Shown here piece by piece: positions 8,096 through 17,314 of a stretch of 56,974 bases of DNA; position 1 is the first letter of the stretch; every line of letters starts with the position of its first letter. Source of the stretch: Actinomycetota bacterium. Lineage in GTDB: Bacteria; Actinomycetota; Thermoleophilia; Gaiellales; F1-60-MAGs149. Position numbers and translations under genes: made by a program. The DNA lies in NCBI GenBank assembly GCA_016870485.1, contig VGBM01000010.1, positions 1-56,974 of the forward strand, given 5' to 3'. The notes below the pieces were generated by a model. It had not been told where the DNA came from and made no database searches. It saw nothing but the letters and a program-made list of their open reading frames with translations.

Positions 8096-8110
8096 GGCGG
8101 GGAACCCGCC
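8096..8110 (-). terminator. GC hairpin just after the uxs stop
   Basis: GGCGGG and CCCGCC form a 6-bp stem with a 3-nt loop two bases past the uxs TGA. There is no T-tract, so termination would be weak or factor-dependent. Confidence 0.3.
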
Positions 8111-8112
8111 GC

Positions 8113-9066
<954 letters not shown>

Positions 9067-9081
9067 GGGGACAGGGTACCC

Positions 9082-9990
9082 CTACGGGGCCGCGGGGGCG
9101 TCGTCGCGGTCGAGGACGGGGCGCGCGGGCCAGAACACGGTCGAGATGACGGCGGCGAGGATCCCGACCACGAGGCCGAGGACGATCGCCACGAGCAGCG
9201 AGAACTGCCGCGAGGCGGGCGCGACCTTCGCGCCCTTGGCCGGCGTGATCACGCGGCCGGACTCGACCTCCTCGATGTACTGCACCTGGGCCTGCAGGTC
9301 GGGGAGCTGCTCGGCGAGCAGGGCCTCCGTGTTCGAGCTGTACTGCAGCATCGCGACCAGCGGGGTGGTCAGCGAGCTGCGCTCCGCGGGGGAGAGGTCG
9401 GCGGCGGCGAGCTCGTCGAGGCGGGCCTGCGTCGTCTCCGCGTCGGCGGCGAGGCCCTCGATGCGGGCGGCGAGGGCGTCGCGGGCGGCGACCGCGTCGT
9501 CGCGCTTGGCGGCGGTGTAGCGGTTCGCCTCGGTCACGATCGCGTCGGACAGGGCGTTCGCCGCGTCGGCGGACTGGGCCGGGGTGAACGGCCCCTGCAC
9601 GATCACCTGCACGAGCGGCACCGCGGTGCCCTTGGTGCCGACGGCCGTCGAGATCAGCTCGACCGAGACGTGCCCCTTGAGCGCGTCGGGGGCGAGCCCG
9701 GCGGCCTCGGCGGCGCGGCCCTGGTAGGCGGGCTGGCGGGCGAGGGCGGCGGCGTAGAGCGGGTTCGCGGACAGCGGGTTGGGCACGAGCGCGCCGTTCG
9801 GGGTCACGGGCTGGCCGAGGAAGACGGTCGCCGCGGCGCGCGTCAGCTTGCGGTCCTCGGTGCCGGATAGCGCGTACGAGAGCGCGACGGCGGCGATCAC
9901 GCAGATGGCCACGACCCACCAGCGCGCGACGACGCGCTCGACGTACCCCCGCAGGTCGATCTCCGGCTCCGTTCCGCGCACATCGGCCAT
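9082..9990 (-). CDS. Wzz-like polysaccharide chain-length/co-polymerase protein
   Basis: The 302-aa membrane protein has one TM helix near 21-41 (VARWWVVAICVIAAVALSYA) and another near 272-292 (FSLLVAIVLGLVVGILAAVI). Between them is a large extracytoplasmic helical region with heptad-like stretches (RDALAARIEGLAADAETTQA). This is the Wzz/YveK topology, without the fused tyrosine kinase found in some relatives. It would set polymer length or aid export. The ATG at 9990 has TACTGT 8 nt upstream. It heads wzz, uxs, sugar transferase and is divergent from the GT4 gene. Confidence 0.82.
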   Translation of the reverse strand: MADVRGTEPEIDLRGYVERVVARWWVVAICVIAAVALSYALSGTEDRKLTRAAATVFLGQPVTPNGALVPNPLSANPLYAAALARQPAYQGRAAEAAGLAPDALKGHVSVELISTAVGTKGTAVPLVQVIVQGPFTPAQSADAANALSDAIVTEANRYTAAKRDDAVAARDALAARIEGLAADAETTQARLDELAAADLSPAERSSLTTPLVAMLQYSSNTEALLAEQLPDLQAQVQYIEEVESGRVITPAKGAKVAPASRQFSLLVAIVLGLVVGILAAVISTVFWPARPVLDRDDAPAAP

Positions 9991-9998
9991 GTTCTCGC

Positions 9999-10004
9999 AC
10001 AGTA
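9999..10004 (-). promoter_or_regulatory. -10 box (TACTGT) of the wzz-like operon
   Basis: TACTGT on the minus strand lies 8 nt from the ATG at 9990, in the 55-bp gap shared with the GT4 promoter. Confidence 0.4.
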
Positions 10005-10033
10005 CGGGACGATCGGCCCCGTCCCTTCCCGGG

Positions 10034-10039
10034 TAGGAT
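10034..10039 (+). promoter_or_regulatory. -10 box (TAGGAT) upstream of the GT4 gene
   Basis: TAGGAT lies 6 nt from the ATG at 10046, the usual leaderless spacing in this window. That ATG opens only the 9-codon leader frame. Confidence 0.5.
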
Positions 10040-10045
10040 CGGGGC

Positions 10046-10075
10046 ATGCGAGTCCGCCCGGAGCCACGGCGCTGA
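10046..10075 (+). CDS. Nine-codon leader frame before the GT4 gene
   Basis: ATG at 10046 encodes MRVRPEPRR and stops at TGA 10073-10075. The TGA overlaps a CTG (10072-10074) that is in frame with the glycosyltransferase, forming CTGA. The TAGGAT box places the expected 5' end of the message at this ATG. It could be a real leader that couples translation, or the relic of the true N-terminus after a frameshift. Confidence 0.35.
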   Translation: MRVRPEPRR

Positions 10076-11196
10076 GGGTCCTGCTCGTCGACCCCCGCGG
10101 CGACACGCGCCCGTACGACGACGCGCTCGCCGCCGCCCTCGCGGCGCGCGGCCACGAGGTGCGTCTCGTCACGTGCGCGCCGCGGGTGCCGCTGCCGCCC
10201 GCCCCCGCCGGCGTGCGGGTGCGCCACGCCTTCTACCGGGTCGCCGACCGCCTGCCCGGCGGGGCGCGCCGGATCGCCCGCGGGCTCGAGCACCCGCTCG
10301 ACCTCGCGGGGCTCGCGCCGGGCCTCGTGCGCCGCCGTCCCGACGCCGTGCACGTCCAGTGGATGCCGCTCGGCGCCGTCGACCGCGGCTTCTGGCGGGC
10401 GGTGTCGGCGCTGCTCGGGTTCCCCGTCGTCTACACCGCGCACGACGCGCTCCCCAACGACCCGACGCCCGGCCGGCTGCGCCGCGCGGCCCTGAACGCG
10501 CGCGCCTTCGACCGGGTCGTGGTGCACTCCGAGCACGGCCGCCGCGCCCTCGTCGACGAGCTCGGGGTCGACCCGGACGCCGTGCACGTGATCCCGCACG
10601 GGGCCCTGACCGCCTTCCGGGACGTGGCGCCGGTCGCGCCCGCCGTGCCCGACGGGCCGCTGGTGGCCATGCTCGGGCTGATCCGCCCCTACAAGGGCCT
10701 CGACGTCCTGCTCGACGCCTGGCCCCGGGTCCGTGCTGCCGTCCCCGACGCGCGGCTGCTGGTGCAGGGCCGCGTGCTCGGCGATCCCGACGGGGCGGCC
10801 CGGCTCGAGCGGCTCGCCGCCGACCCGGCCGCGGGGGTCACGGCCGACCTGCGCTTCACGGAGACGGCCGAGTTCGCGGGCGCGCTCCTGCGTGCCGACG
10901 TCGTCGCGCTCCCGTACCGGCGGATCGACCAGTCGGGCGTCCTCTTCGCGGCCCTTGCGCTCGGCCGGCCGATCGTGGCCTCGCGCGTCGGCGGCTTCGC
11001 CGAGGTCGTGGAGCAGACCGGGGCCGGCCGCTGCGTCGAGCCGGGCGACCCCGCGGCACTCGCGGCGGCGCTCGTCGAGGTGCTCGCCGATCCGGGGCGG
11101 CGCGCGGCGATGGCGGCGGCCAGCCGGGCCGCGGCGGACGGGCCGTTCGCGTGGGATGCGATCGCCGCGGCGACCGAGCGCCTCTACGCGGGCTAG
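10072..11196 (+). CDS. GT4-family glycosyltransferase with unusual start
   Basis: The frame gives about 374 aa if read from CTG 10072. Its N-terminus RVLLVDPRGDTRPYDDALAAA is a proper GT-B first beta-strand and nucleotide-site helix, so translation must begin well before the first GTG at 10159. No ATG, GTG or TTG lies in frame between the GT-B start and the upstream sequence. A GGAG lies 8 nt before the CTG. The C-terminal donor domain carries VAMLGLIRPYKGLDVLLDAW and ALALGRPIVASRVGGFAEVV, with the GT4 E-x7-E region. It would add a sugar to a lipid-linked intermediate. The stop shares CTAG with the converging KAS III-like gene. A sequence error or real frameshift joining it to the ATG at 10046 is an alternative. 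Confidence 0.8.
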   Translation: MRVLLVDPRGDTRPYDDALAAALAARGHEVRLVTCAPRVPLPPAPAGVRVRHAFYRVADRLPGGARRIARGLEHPLDLAGLAPGLVRRRPDAVHVQWMPLGAVDRGFWRAVSALLGFPVVYTAHDALPNDPTPGRLRRAALNARAFDRVVVHSEHGRRALVDELGVDPDAVHVIPHGALTAFRDVAPVAPAVPDGPLVAMLGLIRPYKGLDVLLDAWPRVRAAVPDARLLVQGRVLGDPDGAARLERLAADPAAGVTADLRFTETAEFAGALLRADVVALPYRRIDQSGVLFAALALGRPIVASRVGGFAEVVEQTGAGRCVEPGDPAALAAALVEVLADPGRRAAMAAASRAAADGPFAWDAIAAATERLYAG

Positions 11197-12155
11197 GCGA
11201 CGGGGTCGGCGTCGAAGCGCACGATCGTGCTCGCCCAGGAGAGGCCGACGCCGAAGCCGCTGAGCAGCGCCGTCCGGCCGGCGAGGCCGCCCTCGCGGGC
11301 GAGGTCGGCGATCAGGAACGGGATCGACGAGGAGACGAGGTTGCCGGTGGCGCGCATCCGGATCGGCACGGCCTCGGGGTCGAGGCGCATCCGGCGCACC
11401 AGCTGCGAGAGCATGTGGTTGCTCGCCTGGTGCAGGAGGTAGAGGTCGATGTCGTCCTGCTCGATGCCGTTCGCGGCGCAGCAGCGCGCGACGTCGTCGG
11501 GGACGGTGGTCAGCATGAACTCGAAGATGCTGCGCCCGACCATGGTCAGGCAGCGGCGCCCCGACGCGTCGGGCTCGACGATCAGGTTGCGGTGGCCGGC
11601 CCCGTCCGTCCCGAAGGAGAAGGCGCCGATCTGCCCGCCCGCGCCCGCGCGCGACACCCACGTGGCGGCCGCGCCGTCGCCGAAGAGCGGCGACGTGCCG
11701 CGGTCGGCCGGGTCGATCACCTTCGAGTACGGGTCGGACGTGATCAGGAGCGCGTGGTCGAGGCCGAGCGTCTCCAGCATGCCGCGCACGATCGCGAGGC
11801 CGTAGACGAACCCGGAGCAGCCGAGGCCGACGTCGAAGCAGGCCGTCGTCCGCTCGAGGCCGAGCCGGTCCTGCACGAGGGCCGCGGTGTGGGGCAGCCC
11901 GTAATCGGGGTTCTGGGTGCAGAGGACGAGCAGCTGCACGGCGGCGCGGTCGGGGTCGGGGCACTTCGCGAACAGGTCCTCGGCGGCGGCCACGGCCATA
12001 TCGGCGGCCCCCTCGCCCTCCGCCGCGATGCGGCGCTCGTGGATTCCGAGCTTGTCCTCGAGGAACTCGCGCTCCCAGCCGAAGCGCTCGATCAGCTCGT
12101 CGTTGCCGACCACCCGCTCGGGCAGGTACGTCCCGATCGCGCGGATGACGCTCAC
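11193..12155 (-). CDS. KAS III (FabH)-like thiolase-fold enzyme in the polysaccharide operon
   Basis: The 320-aa protein has the full FabH catalytic set: Cys113 (DVGLGCSGFVYG), His242 (LLHQASNHML) and Asn272 (ATGNLVSSSIPF). Normal FabH condenses acetyl-CoA with malonyl-ACP, while relatives form acyl esters or beta-keto products in specialised pathways. Here it is the fifth gene of a polysaccharide operon and overlaps the ATP-grasp gene by 4 bp, far from other fatty acid genes. A role in making or attaching an acyl group is therefore more likely than primary lipid initiation, but that is inference. The ILTSDPYSK-like region and GDGAAATWV match KAS III rather than KAS I/II. Confidence 0.87.
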   Translation of the reverse strand: MSVIRAIGTYLPERVVGNDELIERFGWEREFLEDKLGIHERRIAAEGEGAADMAVAAAEDLFAKCPDPDRAAVQLLVLCTQNPDYGLPHTAALVQDRLGLERTTACFDVGLGCSGFVYGLAIVRGMLETLGLDHALLITSDPYSKVIDPADRGTSPLFGDGAAATWVSRAGAGGQIGAFSFGTDGAGHRNLIVEPDASGRRCLTMVGRSIFEFMLTTVPDDVARCCAANGIEQDDIDLYLLHQASNHMLSQLVRRMRLDPEAVPIRMRATGNLVSSSIPFLIADLAREGGLAGRTALLSGFGVGLSWASTIVRFDADPVA

Positions 12156-13156
12156 GCGTCGTCCCCGTCGGCGAGGGAGAGGCGGGGCAGGTCGGCCATG
12201 CCCGCCTCATTGAACACGACCTGGTGGTAGAAGCGGGACAGCGTGACGCCGCGGCGGTACTCGCCGAGGCGCGGCTCGAGCTGCTCGCCGGCGGCCATGC
12301 GCAGCATCCGGTGCGGGTAGTCGCCACCGGCCGCCAGGGGCAGGGGGAAGGCGCCGCCGATGCGCGGGTTGACGTCCGTCACCTCGTGGCGGTCGGGCGC
12401 CTCCCGGAAGCACTGCACGGTGCCGGGGCCGCGCAGGCCGATCGCCTCGGCCACGCGGCGGCCGACCTCGACGAGGGCGGGGTCCTCGATGGTGGTGCCC
12501 TTGATCTGCTCGCCGCCCTTCGACTGGATCATGCTGCGCGGGATCGCGTCGAGGCAGCGGCCGTCGAGGTCGCAGAGGACGTCGATCGAGTACTCGCTGC
12601 CCGTGCAGCACTCCTGCACCATCGAGGCGAGCGCCGTGTAGCCGAGGAGGAAGTCGAGCTCCGCGCGGTCCGCGCAGCGGTAGATGCCCTCCGAGCCGCG
12701 TCCCTCGCGCATCTTCACGAGCACGGGGTAGCGGAGGTCGGCGGGCAGCTCGGCCGGGTCGAAGGTGCGGGGCGAGTCGAGCCCCGCCGCCTCGAGGAAG
12801 CGCGCCATCGCGAGCTTGTCGACGCAGCGGCGCGTGGCCTCGGGCCCGGGGATGAAGGCGGTGCAGCCGATGGCGGCGAGCCGCGGCGCGAGGTCGGCGA
12901 GGAGGACGAGGTCCCACTCGGAGCAGGGCAGGACGAGGGCGCAGCCGTGCGCCTCGGCGGTGGCCACCACGTGGTCGGCGTAGCCCGGGTCGTCCGCGCG
13001 CGGCGCCTCCACGGTCACGTCGCAGAACGGCAGCGCGGGGGCGAGCCGGCTCGCGTCGGTGCCGACCACCCGTCCGCCGCCCGCGCGGGCCACCGCATCG
13101 CGGAACGCCTGCACGACGTCGACGCGCAGACCGACGCAGGTCAGGAGCACGTTCAC
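12152..13156 (-). CDS. ATP-grasp ligase (CarB-like)
   Basis: The 334-aa protein starts VNVLLTCVGLRVDVVQAF, a pre-ATP-grasp Rossmann domain, followed by an ATP-grasp domain. Visible are PVLVKMREGRGSEGIY (ATP-binding loop), VQECCTGSEYSIDVLCD (carboxylate-binding strand) and VTDVNPRIGGAFPLPLAAG (metal-binding DxNPR). Enzymes of this type activate a carboxylate as an acyl phosphate and join it to an amine or thiol. Substrate is unknown. The GTG overlaps the upstream sugar transferase stop by 4 bp, and its own stop overlaps the KAS III-like start. The earlier frame up to 13312 lies inside the neighbour and is not coding. Confidence 0.87.
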   Translation of the reverse strand: MNVLLTCVGLRVDVVQAFRDAVARAGGGRVVGTDASRLAPALPFCDVTVEAPRADDPGYADHVVATAEAHGCALVLPCSEWDLVLLADLAPRLAAIGCTAFIPGPEATRRCVDKLAMARFLEAAGLDSPRTFDPAELPADLRYPVLVKMREGRGSEGIYRCADRAELDFLLGYTALASMVQECCTGSEYSIDVLCDLDGRCLDAIPRSMIQSKGGEQIKGTTIEDPALVEVGRRVAEAIGLRGPGTVQCFREAPDRHEVTDVNPRIGGAFPLPLAAGGDYPHRMLRMAAGEQLEPRLGEYRRGVTLSRFYHQVVFNEAGMADLPRLSLADGDDA

Positions 13157-13773
13157 GAGCCGCCCCCGTCCGCCTGCCAGCCGCCCTGCGCGCCCTTGTA
13201 GGTGCCGGAGCGCGACACGAGCGTGCCGACCGTGCGCAGCATGATCGCGAGGTCGAGGCGCAGCGACTGGTGCTCGACGTACCAGACGTCGAGCTCGATC
13301 CGCTCGGCCCACGGCAGGCTCGCCCGGCCGTGGATCTGGGCCCAGCCGGTCAGACCGGGCTTGACCGCAAGGCGGCGGCGCTGGCGGTCCGTGTACTGGT
13401 CGACCTGGTACCGCAGCGTGGGGCGCGGGCCGACGAGGCTCATGTCGCCGACGAGGACGTTCCAGAACTGGGGCAGCTCGTCGATCGAGGTGCGGCGCAG
13501 GAGGTCGCCGACCCGGAGGATGCGCGGGTCGTCCGTGTCGACCGCGTAGCCCGCGCCCTGCGACTCGGCGTCCACGAGCATGGTGCGCAGCTTGAGCACC
13601 TCGAAGGACGCGCCGTCGAGGCCGACCCGCTCCTGCCGGAACAGCACGGGCCCGCCGTCCTCCTGCTTGATCAGGAGCGCGGCGACGCCGATCACCGGCG
13701 CCGACAGGGCGAGGCCGACGGCGGCGCCGGTCACGTCGAGGGCGCGCTTCGCGGCGCGCTCCCAGGGCCTCAC
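13153..13773 (-). CDS. Short monotopic undecaprenyl-phosphate sugar-1-phosphate transferase (PglC type)
   Basis: The 206-aa protein has one re-entrant hydrophobic segment at about 13-35 (VTGAAVGLALSAPVIGVAALL) and the whole catalytic domain: FRQERVGLDGASFEVLKLRTM, RRTSIDELPQFWNVLVGDMS, LVGPRPTLRYQVDQY and KPGLTGWAQIHGRAS. Unlike the long homologue at 6582-8054 it lacks the extra TM bundle, which is the PglC layout. It starts the lipid-linked chain by transferring a phosphosugar. The GTG start overlaps the GT2 stop by 4 bp. Two initiating transferases in one locus suggest two glycans, or two priming sugars. Confidence 0.9.
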   Translation of the reverse strand: MRPWERAAKRALDVTGAAVGLALSAPVIGVAALLIKQEDGGPVLFRQERVGLDGASFEVLKLRTMLVDAESQGAGYAVDTDDPRILRVGDLLRRTSIDELPQFWNVLVGDMSLVGPRPTLRYQVDQYTDRQRRRLAVKPGLTGWAQIHGRASLPWAERIELDVWYVEHQSLRLDLAIMLRTVGTLVSRSGTYKGAQGGWQADGGGS

Positions 13774-14912
13774 CGGGTGCCCTCCGCGCGCTCCCAGACC
13801 GGCTCGATGCCGCGGAAGAGCGCCTCGTAGAGGGCGATCAGGGTGGCCAGCGTGACCAGCACGTAGTACTGGCAGAGCGCGAGCAGCCGCTGGCGCGAGC
13901 CGGTGATGCGGGACAGGAGCGCGAGGCCGAGGAGCAGGCCCTGGGCGGCGAGGATCGCCCACCAGACCCCGCCCTCGGCGAGCGCGAGGACGATGCTCGC
14001 CACCAGCAGCACGAGGTGGAGCAGGCCGCTCGCGTAGCGCAGGAGCCGGTGCGAGACCATCTGCAGCCAGTAGACGGGGCCCAGCTTGGCGAGCGAGAAC
14101 ATGCGGCCGTGGAAGACGATCAGCCAGCAGTGCCCGAACATCCGCACCTTGCGCCGGAACTCGTCGGTGAGGTCGGTGGAGGGCTTCTCGGAGACGACGG
14201 CGTCGGGCACGTAGGTGGCGATCAGGCCGTCCTTCACGAACCGGTACGGGAGGGAGAGGTCATGGCCGAAGCGCGGGTCGACGAAGCGGTAGTCGCCGCC
14301 GCGGACCGCGTAGATCGAGCCGTTGCCGCCCGTGACGGAGCCCATGCGGGCCTCCCAGCCGCGCAGCGCCACCTCGAAGCGCCAGTAGGCGCCCTCGCGG
14401 TTCGTGCCGTCCGCCTGGCGCAGGCGCAGCCGGCCGCAGGCGTAGCCGACCCGGTCGTCGGCGAAGGGCCGCACGAGGCGGCGCAGCGCGTCCGGCTCCC
14501 AGGCGCAGTTGGCGTCCGAGAAGGCGAGCACCTCGGGCCAGTCGCCGAGCGCGCGCACGGCGGTGTCCTGCGCGTTGACCTTGCCGCCGCGGGCGGCGCG
14601 CACCAGCTCGACGCCACGGCTGGCCCAGCGCTCCACGATCTCGTCGGTGCCGTCGTCGGAGGCGTCCGAGGCCACGACGATCCGCAGCCGCCCGCCGGGG
14701 TAGTCGAGCGCGAGCGCGTTCTCGAGCTTGGCCTCGATCACGTCGGCCTCGTTGTGGGCGGCGATCACGAGCGCCACGCGCGGCTCGATGTCGGCGGCGC
14801 CGATCCGACGCGGTGCGACCCGAGACCACGCGAACGCCAGCAGCGGGTAGCCGACGTGCGTCCACAGGAGCAGGACGAGGGCGGCCCAGCCGATGACCTC
14901 GACGAGGAGCAC
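13770..14912 (-). CDS. Membrane-bound GT2 glycosyltransferase
   Basis: The 380-aa protein has an N-terminal TM helix (3-25), a GT-A domain and three to four C-terminal TM helices (about 285-365). The GT2 pattern is present: ALVIAAHNEADVIEAKL, VVASDASDDGTDEIVE, VLAFSDANCAWEPDALRRL (DxD equivalent), TGGNGSIYAVR and a late FRRKVRMFGH (Q/RxxRW-like). It resembles processive or poly-isoprenyl-linked GT2 enzymes. It is the second gene of the operon, 16 bp after the polymerase gene, and is coupled to the short sugar transferase by GTGA. Donor and acceptor are unknown. Confidence 0.88.
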   Translation of the reverse strand: MLLVEVIGWAALVLLLWTHVGYPLLAFAWSRVAPRRIGAADIEPRVALVIAAHNEADVIEAKLENALALDYPGGRLRIVVASDASDDGTDEIVERWASRGVELVRAARGGKVNAQDTAVRALGDWPEVLAFSDANCAWEPDALRRLVRPFADDRVGYACGRLRLRQADGTNREGAYWRFEVALRGWEARMGSVTGGNGSIYAVRGGDYRFVDPRFGHDLSLPYRFVKDGLIATYVPDAVVSEKPSTDLTDEFRRKVRMFGHCWLIVFHGRMFSLAKLGPVYWLQMVSHRLLRYASGLLHLVLLVASIVLALAEGGVWWAILAAQGLLLGLALLSRITGSRQRLLALCQYYVLVTLATLIALYEALFRGIEPVWERAEGTR

Positions 14913-14928
14913 GCGTGAAGGGTATCCG

Positions 14929-16347
14929 TCAGCGGGCCGGGGCGGTCCCGGCCTCCGGCTCCGGCGCGCGGGCCGGCTCGGCGCCGCGCTCGCCGACGAG
15001 TGCGGCGGGTGCGGCGATGATCAGGAGCAGCACCAGGTAGAAGGCACTGAAGATCATCGTCAGGTAGAAGACGTTGCCGGCGAGGGTGGCGGCGAATCCG
15101 GCGGAGAGCCCGGCCGCGGCGGCGAATAGCAGCCCGTCGTCGCCGGGCAGGGCGGAGCGGGCGCGGCCGGCGCGCAGGAGCGCGCGCAGGCGGCCCGCGA
15201 CCCAGAGCAGCAGCGCCAGCCAGACGATCGCCCCGACGAGGCCCATCTCGGTCAGCGTCGCGACGATGAAGGAGTGGGGGCCGAAGTCGGCCCGGCCCGT
15301 CTGGAACTGGTAGTAGACGGCGAAGTTGTTGATCCCGATCCCGAACAGGGGCGAGGTCTCCATCATCGGCACGATCAGCTCGAAGAACTCGATGTGGGCC
15401 TGCGAGGAGCGGCTGTCGGTGGCGGTGCGCGATGCGAGCAGCTGGCCCAGCTCCTGCGTGCGGCCCGCCGCGAAGGCGCCTCCGAGGGCGACGAGGATGG
15501 CGAGGGCGACGACGACGTGCCGGTTGAAGAGGCGGCCGCGGTACCACCAGGCGAGGACCAGCACCCCGACGCCGATGCCGAGCAGGCCGCTGCGCGACTG
15601 GGTCAGGATGCCGGCGGTCAGGAGCACCATCCCGACGGCGGTGAGGAGCGTGCGGTGGCGGCGCGCCCAGCCGTCGCGCGCTCCCACGATCAGCGCCGTG
15701 ACGAGGAGGAGCGGCACGCCCACCATCACGCCGAGGTGGTTGGGGTCCTCGCTGAAGCCCGTCAGCCGGTAGACCTCGGCCTGCCCCGTGACGCCGTACT
15801 GGTCGAACGACGAGACGACGCCGTAGAGGTTGGCGCCGAGCACGCGGGCCCCGGGGAAGACCGGGGCGAGCAGGACGCGGTCGAGCTCGACGCCGGTCGC
15901 CGTGCGCACCGCGGTCTGCACGATGCCGTAGGCGGCGCTGAGCGTCACCCCCGCGACGAAGGCGCCGGCCACCCGCCACCAGAGCTCGCGGCCGCGGCGG
16001 GCGAGGTGCGCGACCCCGCAGACGAGGAACAGCGCGAACAGGAGCCACTTGGCGAAGCCCTTCGACCACTGCGCCATCGCCTGGGTGGTGTCGAGGCCGA
16101 GGTAGCCGGCGAGGTGCACGGCGGCGAGCAGGAGCACGAAGCCGAGGGCGACGGCGGCGGCGGGGTGGAGGCGCGCATCGCGCCGCACCAGCCGGTCGAT
16201 CGCGAACAGCGCGACGAAGGCGACCTGCAGGAGGTCGACGAGGGTGACGCGGCCCGCGGCCTCCCACGACATCTTCTGCCACGTGGCCGCCAGGGCGACC
16301 AGGAGCAGCAGCGCGTCGAGCAGGGTCAGGCCGCGGAGGAGGCGCAT
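14929..16347 (-). CDS. O-antigen ligase/polymerase-like membrane protein (Wzy/WaaL fold)
   Basis: The 472-aa protein has 10-12 TM segments and the large loop and helix pattern of the Wzy_C family. TQSRSGLLGIGVGVLVLAWW is the typical RSG-starting helix, and SSQAHIEFFELIVPMMETSP followed by FGPHSFIVATLTEMGLVG matches the conserved loop with an essential His. It would polymerise lipid-linked repeats or transfer the glycan to its acceptor on the outer face of the membrane. It heads a five-gene operon. The ATG at 16347 has a weak CACAAT hexamer 6 nt upstream. No flippase (Wzx) gene is visible in the window. Confidence 0.85.
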   Translation of the reverse strand: MRLLRGLTLLDALLLLVALAATWQKMSWEAAGRVTLVDLLQVAFVALFAIDRLVRRDARLHPAAAVALGFVLLLAAVHLAGYLGLDTTQAMAQWSKGFAKWLLFALFLVCGVAHLARRGRELWWRVAGAFVAGVTLSAAYGIVQTAVRTATGVELDRVLLAPVFPGARVLGANLYGVVSSFDQYGVTGQAEVYRLTGFSEDPNHLGVMVGVPLLLVTALIVGARDGWARRHRTLLTAVGMVLLTAGILTQSRSGLLGIGVGVLVLAWWYRGRLFNRHVVVALAILVALGGAFAAGRTQELGQLLASRTATDSRSSQAHIEFFELIVPMMETSPLFGIGINNFAVYYQFQTGRADFGPHSFIVATLTEMGLVGAIVWLALLLWVAGRLRALLRAGRARSALPGDDGLLFAAAAGLSAGFAATLAGNVFYLTMIFSAFYLVLLLIIAAPAALVGERGAEPARAPEPEAGTAPAR

Positions 16348-16388
16348 CGCCCCATTGTGTACCGCGTGCGGGCGCGCAGCCCTGCCCG

Positions 16389-17231
16389 CTACGGCGCGGC
16401 GGTGAGGGCGAGCGGGACGCCCGAGGGGTCGCGGACGAGCACCGCGCCGTCCGCCTCGGCGGTCTCGCCGCCCGCCGCGCGGACCCGGTCGACGACGGCG
16501 CCCAGGCGCCCGGCGGGCACGCCGAGCTCGGCACGCGCGAGGCGGGCGGTGCCCGGACCGGCGGGCGCGAGGCCCGCGCTGCGCCACGTGTTGGCGCCGA
16601 TGTGGTGGTGGTAGCCGCCGGCCGACAGGAACGCCGCCTGGGGGCCGTAGGTGGCGACGAGGTCGAGGCCGAGCACGTCGCGGTACCAGGCGATCGTCGC
16701 CGGCACGTCGGCGACCTGCAGGTGGACGTGGCCCATCGCGGTGCCGGCGGGCAGGCCCCCGAACGGCTCGGCCGGATCGGCGAGGCGGAGCAGGTCGGGG
16801 AGGTCGAGCGGCAGCGTCGCCATCAGCCGGTCGACCCGGCCCTCCCAGATCCCGCGCGGCCGGTCCGCGTAGATCTCGATCCCGTGCCCGTCGGGGTCGC
16901 GCAGGTAGACGGCCTCCGACACGACGTGGTCGCTCGCGCCCTCGAGGGGCACGCGGCCGCCCGCGGCGTGCTGCGCCCAGCGGGCGAGGTCGGCGCGCCC
17001 CGGCAGGAGCAGGGCCAGGTGGAAGAGCCCGGCCTCGCCGCCCGCGGGCCGGGCGTCCGGCTCCTCCACGAGGCGCACGAGCGGGGCGTCGACGCCGAGC
17101 TCGGCGCGGGCCGGGCCGGCGGCCAGGACGCGCAGCCCGACGACGTCGCAGTAGAACGACGCGGCTCGCTCGAGGTCGGCGACGACAAGGTCGACGGGGC
17201 CGAGGGCGAGATCGGGGAGGCGGTCGTCCAT
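16389..17231 (-). CDS. Two-domain VOC protein (CatE/glyoxalase-like dioxygenase)
   Basis: The 280-aa protein has two tandem VOC modules: about 10-122 (LVVADLERAASFYCDVVGL; AVYLRDPDGHGIEIYADRP) and about 166-280 (MGHVHLQVADVPATIAWYRDVLGLDLVATYG). Metal ligands fit a catechol-2,3-dioxygenase-like enzyme of the CatE type, with His in MGHVHLQ, His in GGYHHHIGAN and Glu in HGIEIYA. Substrate is unknown; an aromatic diol or a detoxification role is possible. No aromatic pathway genes are nearby. It has no clear -10 box at leaderless distance, and stands alone, divergent from the next gene. Confidence 0.82.
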   Translation of the reverse strand: MDDRLPDLALGPVDLVVADLERAASFYCDVVGLRVLAAGPARAELGVDAPLVRLVEEPDARPAGGEAGLFHLALLLPGRADLARWAQHAAGGRVPLEGASDHVVSEAVYLRDPDGHGIEIYADRPRGIWEGRVDRLMATLPLDLPDLLRLADPAEPFGGLPAGTAMGHVHLQVADVPATIAWYRDVLGLDLVATYGPQAAFLSAGGYHHHIGANTWRSAGLAPAGPGTARLARAELGVPAGRLGAVVDRVRAAGGETAEADGAVLVRDPSGVPLALTAAP

Positions 17232-17314
17232 GCCCCCGGCCGAACGCCCGCGCGGCCGCCGGCATTCCTGAGGATTCCCGCGCCCGGGGGCGAAAGTCGG
17301 GGCAGACTGGGCCC

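Noticed and set aside
9082..12327. A 1081-codon minus frame ending with the Wzz-like protein
   Set aside because: Only the last 303 codons are coding. The rest is antisense to the GT4 gene or out of phase with the KAS III-like gene.
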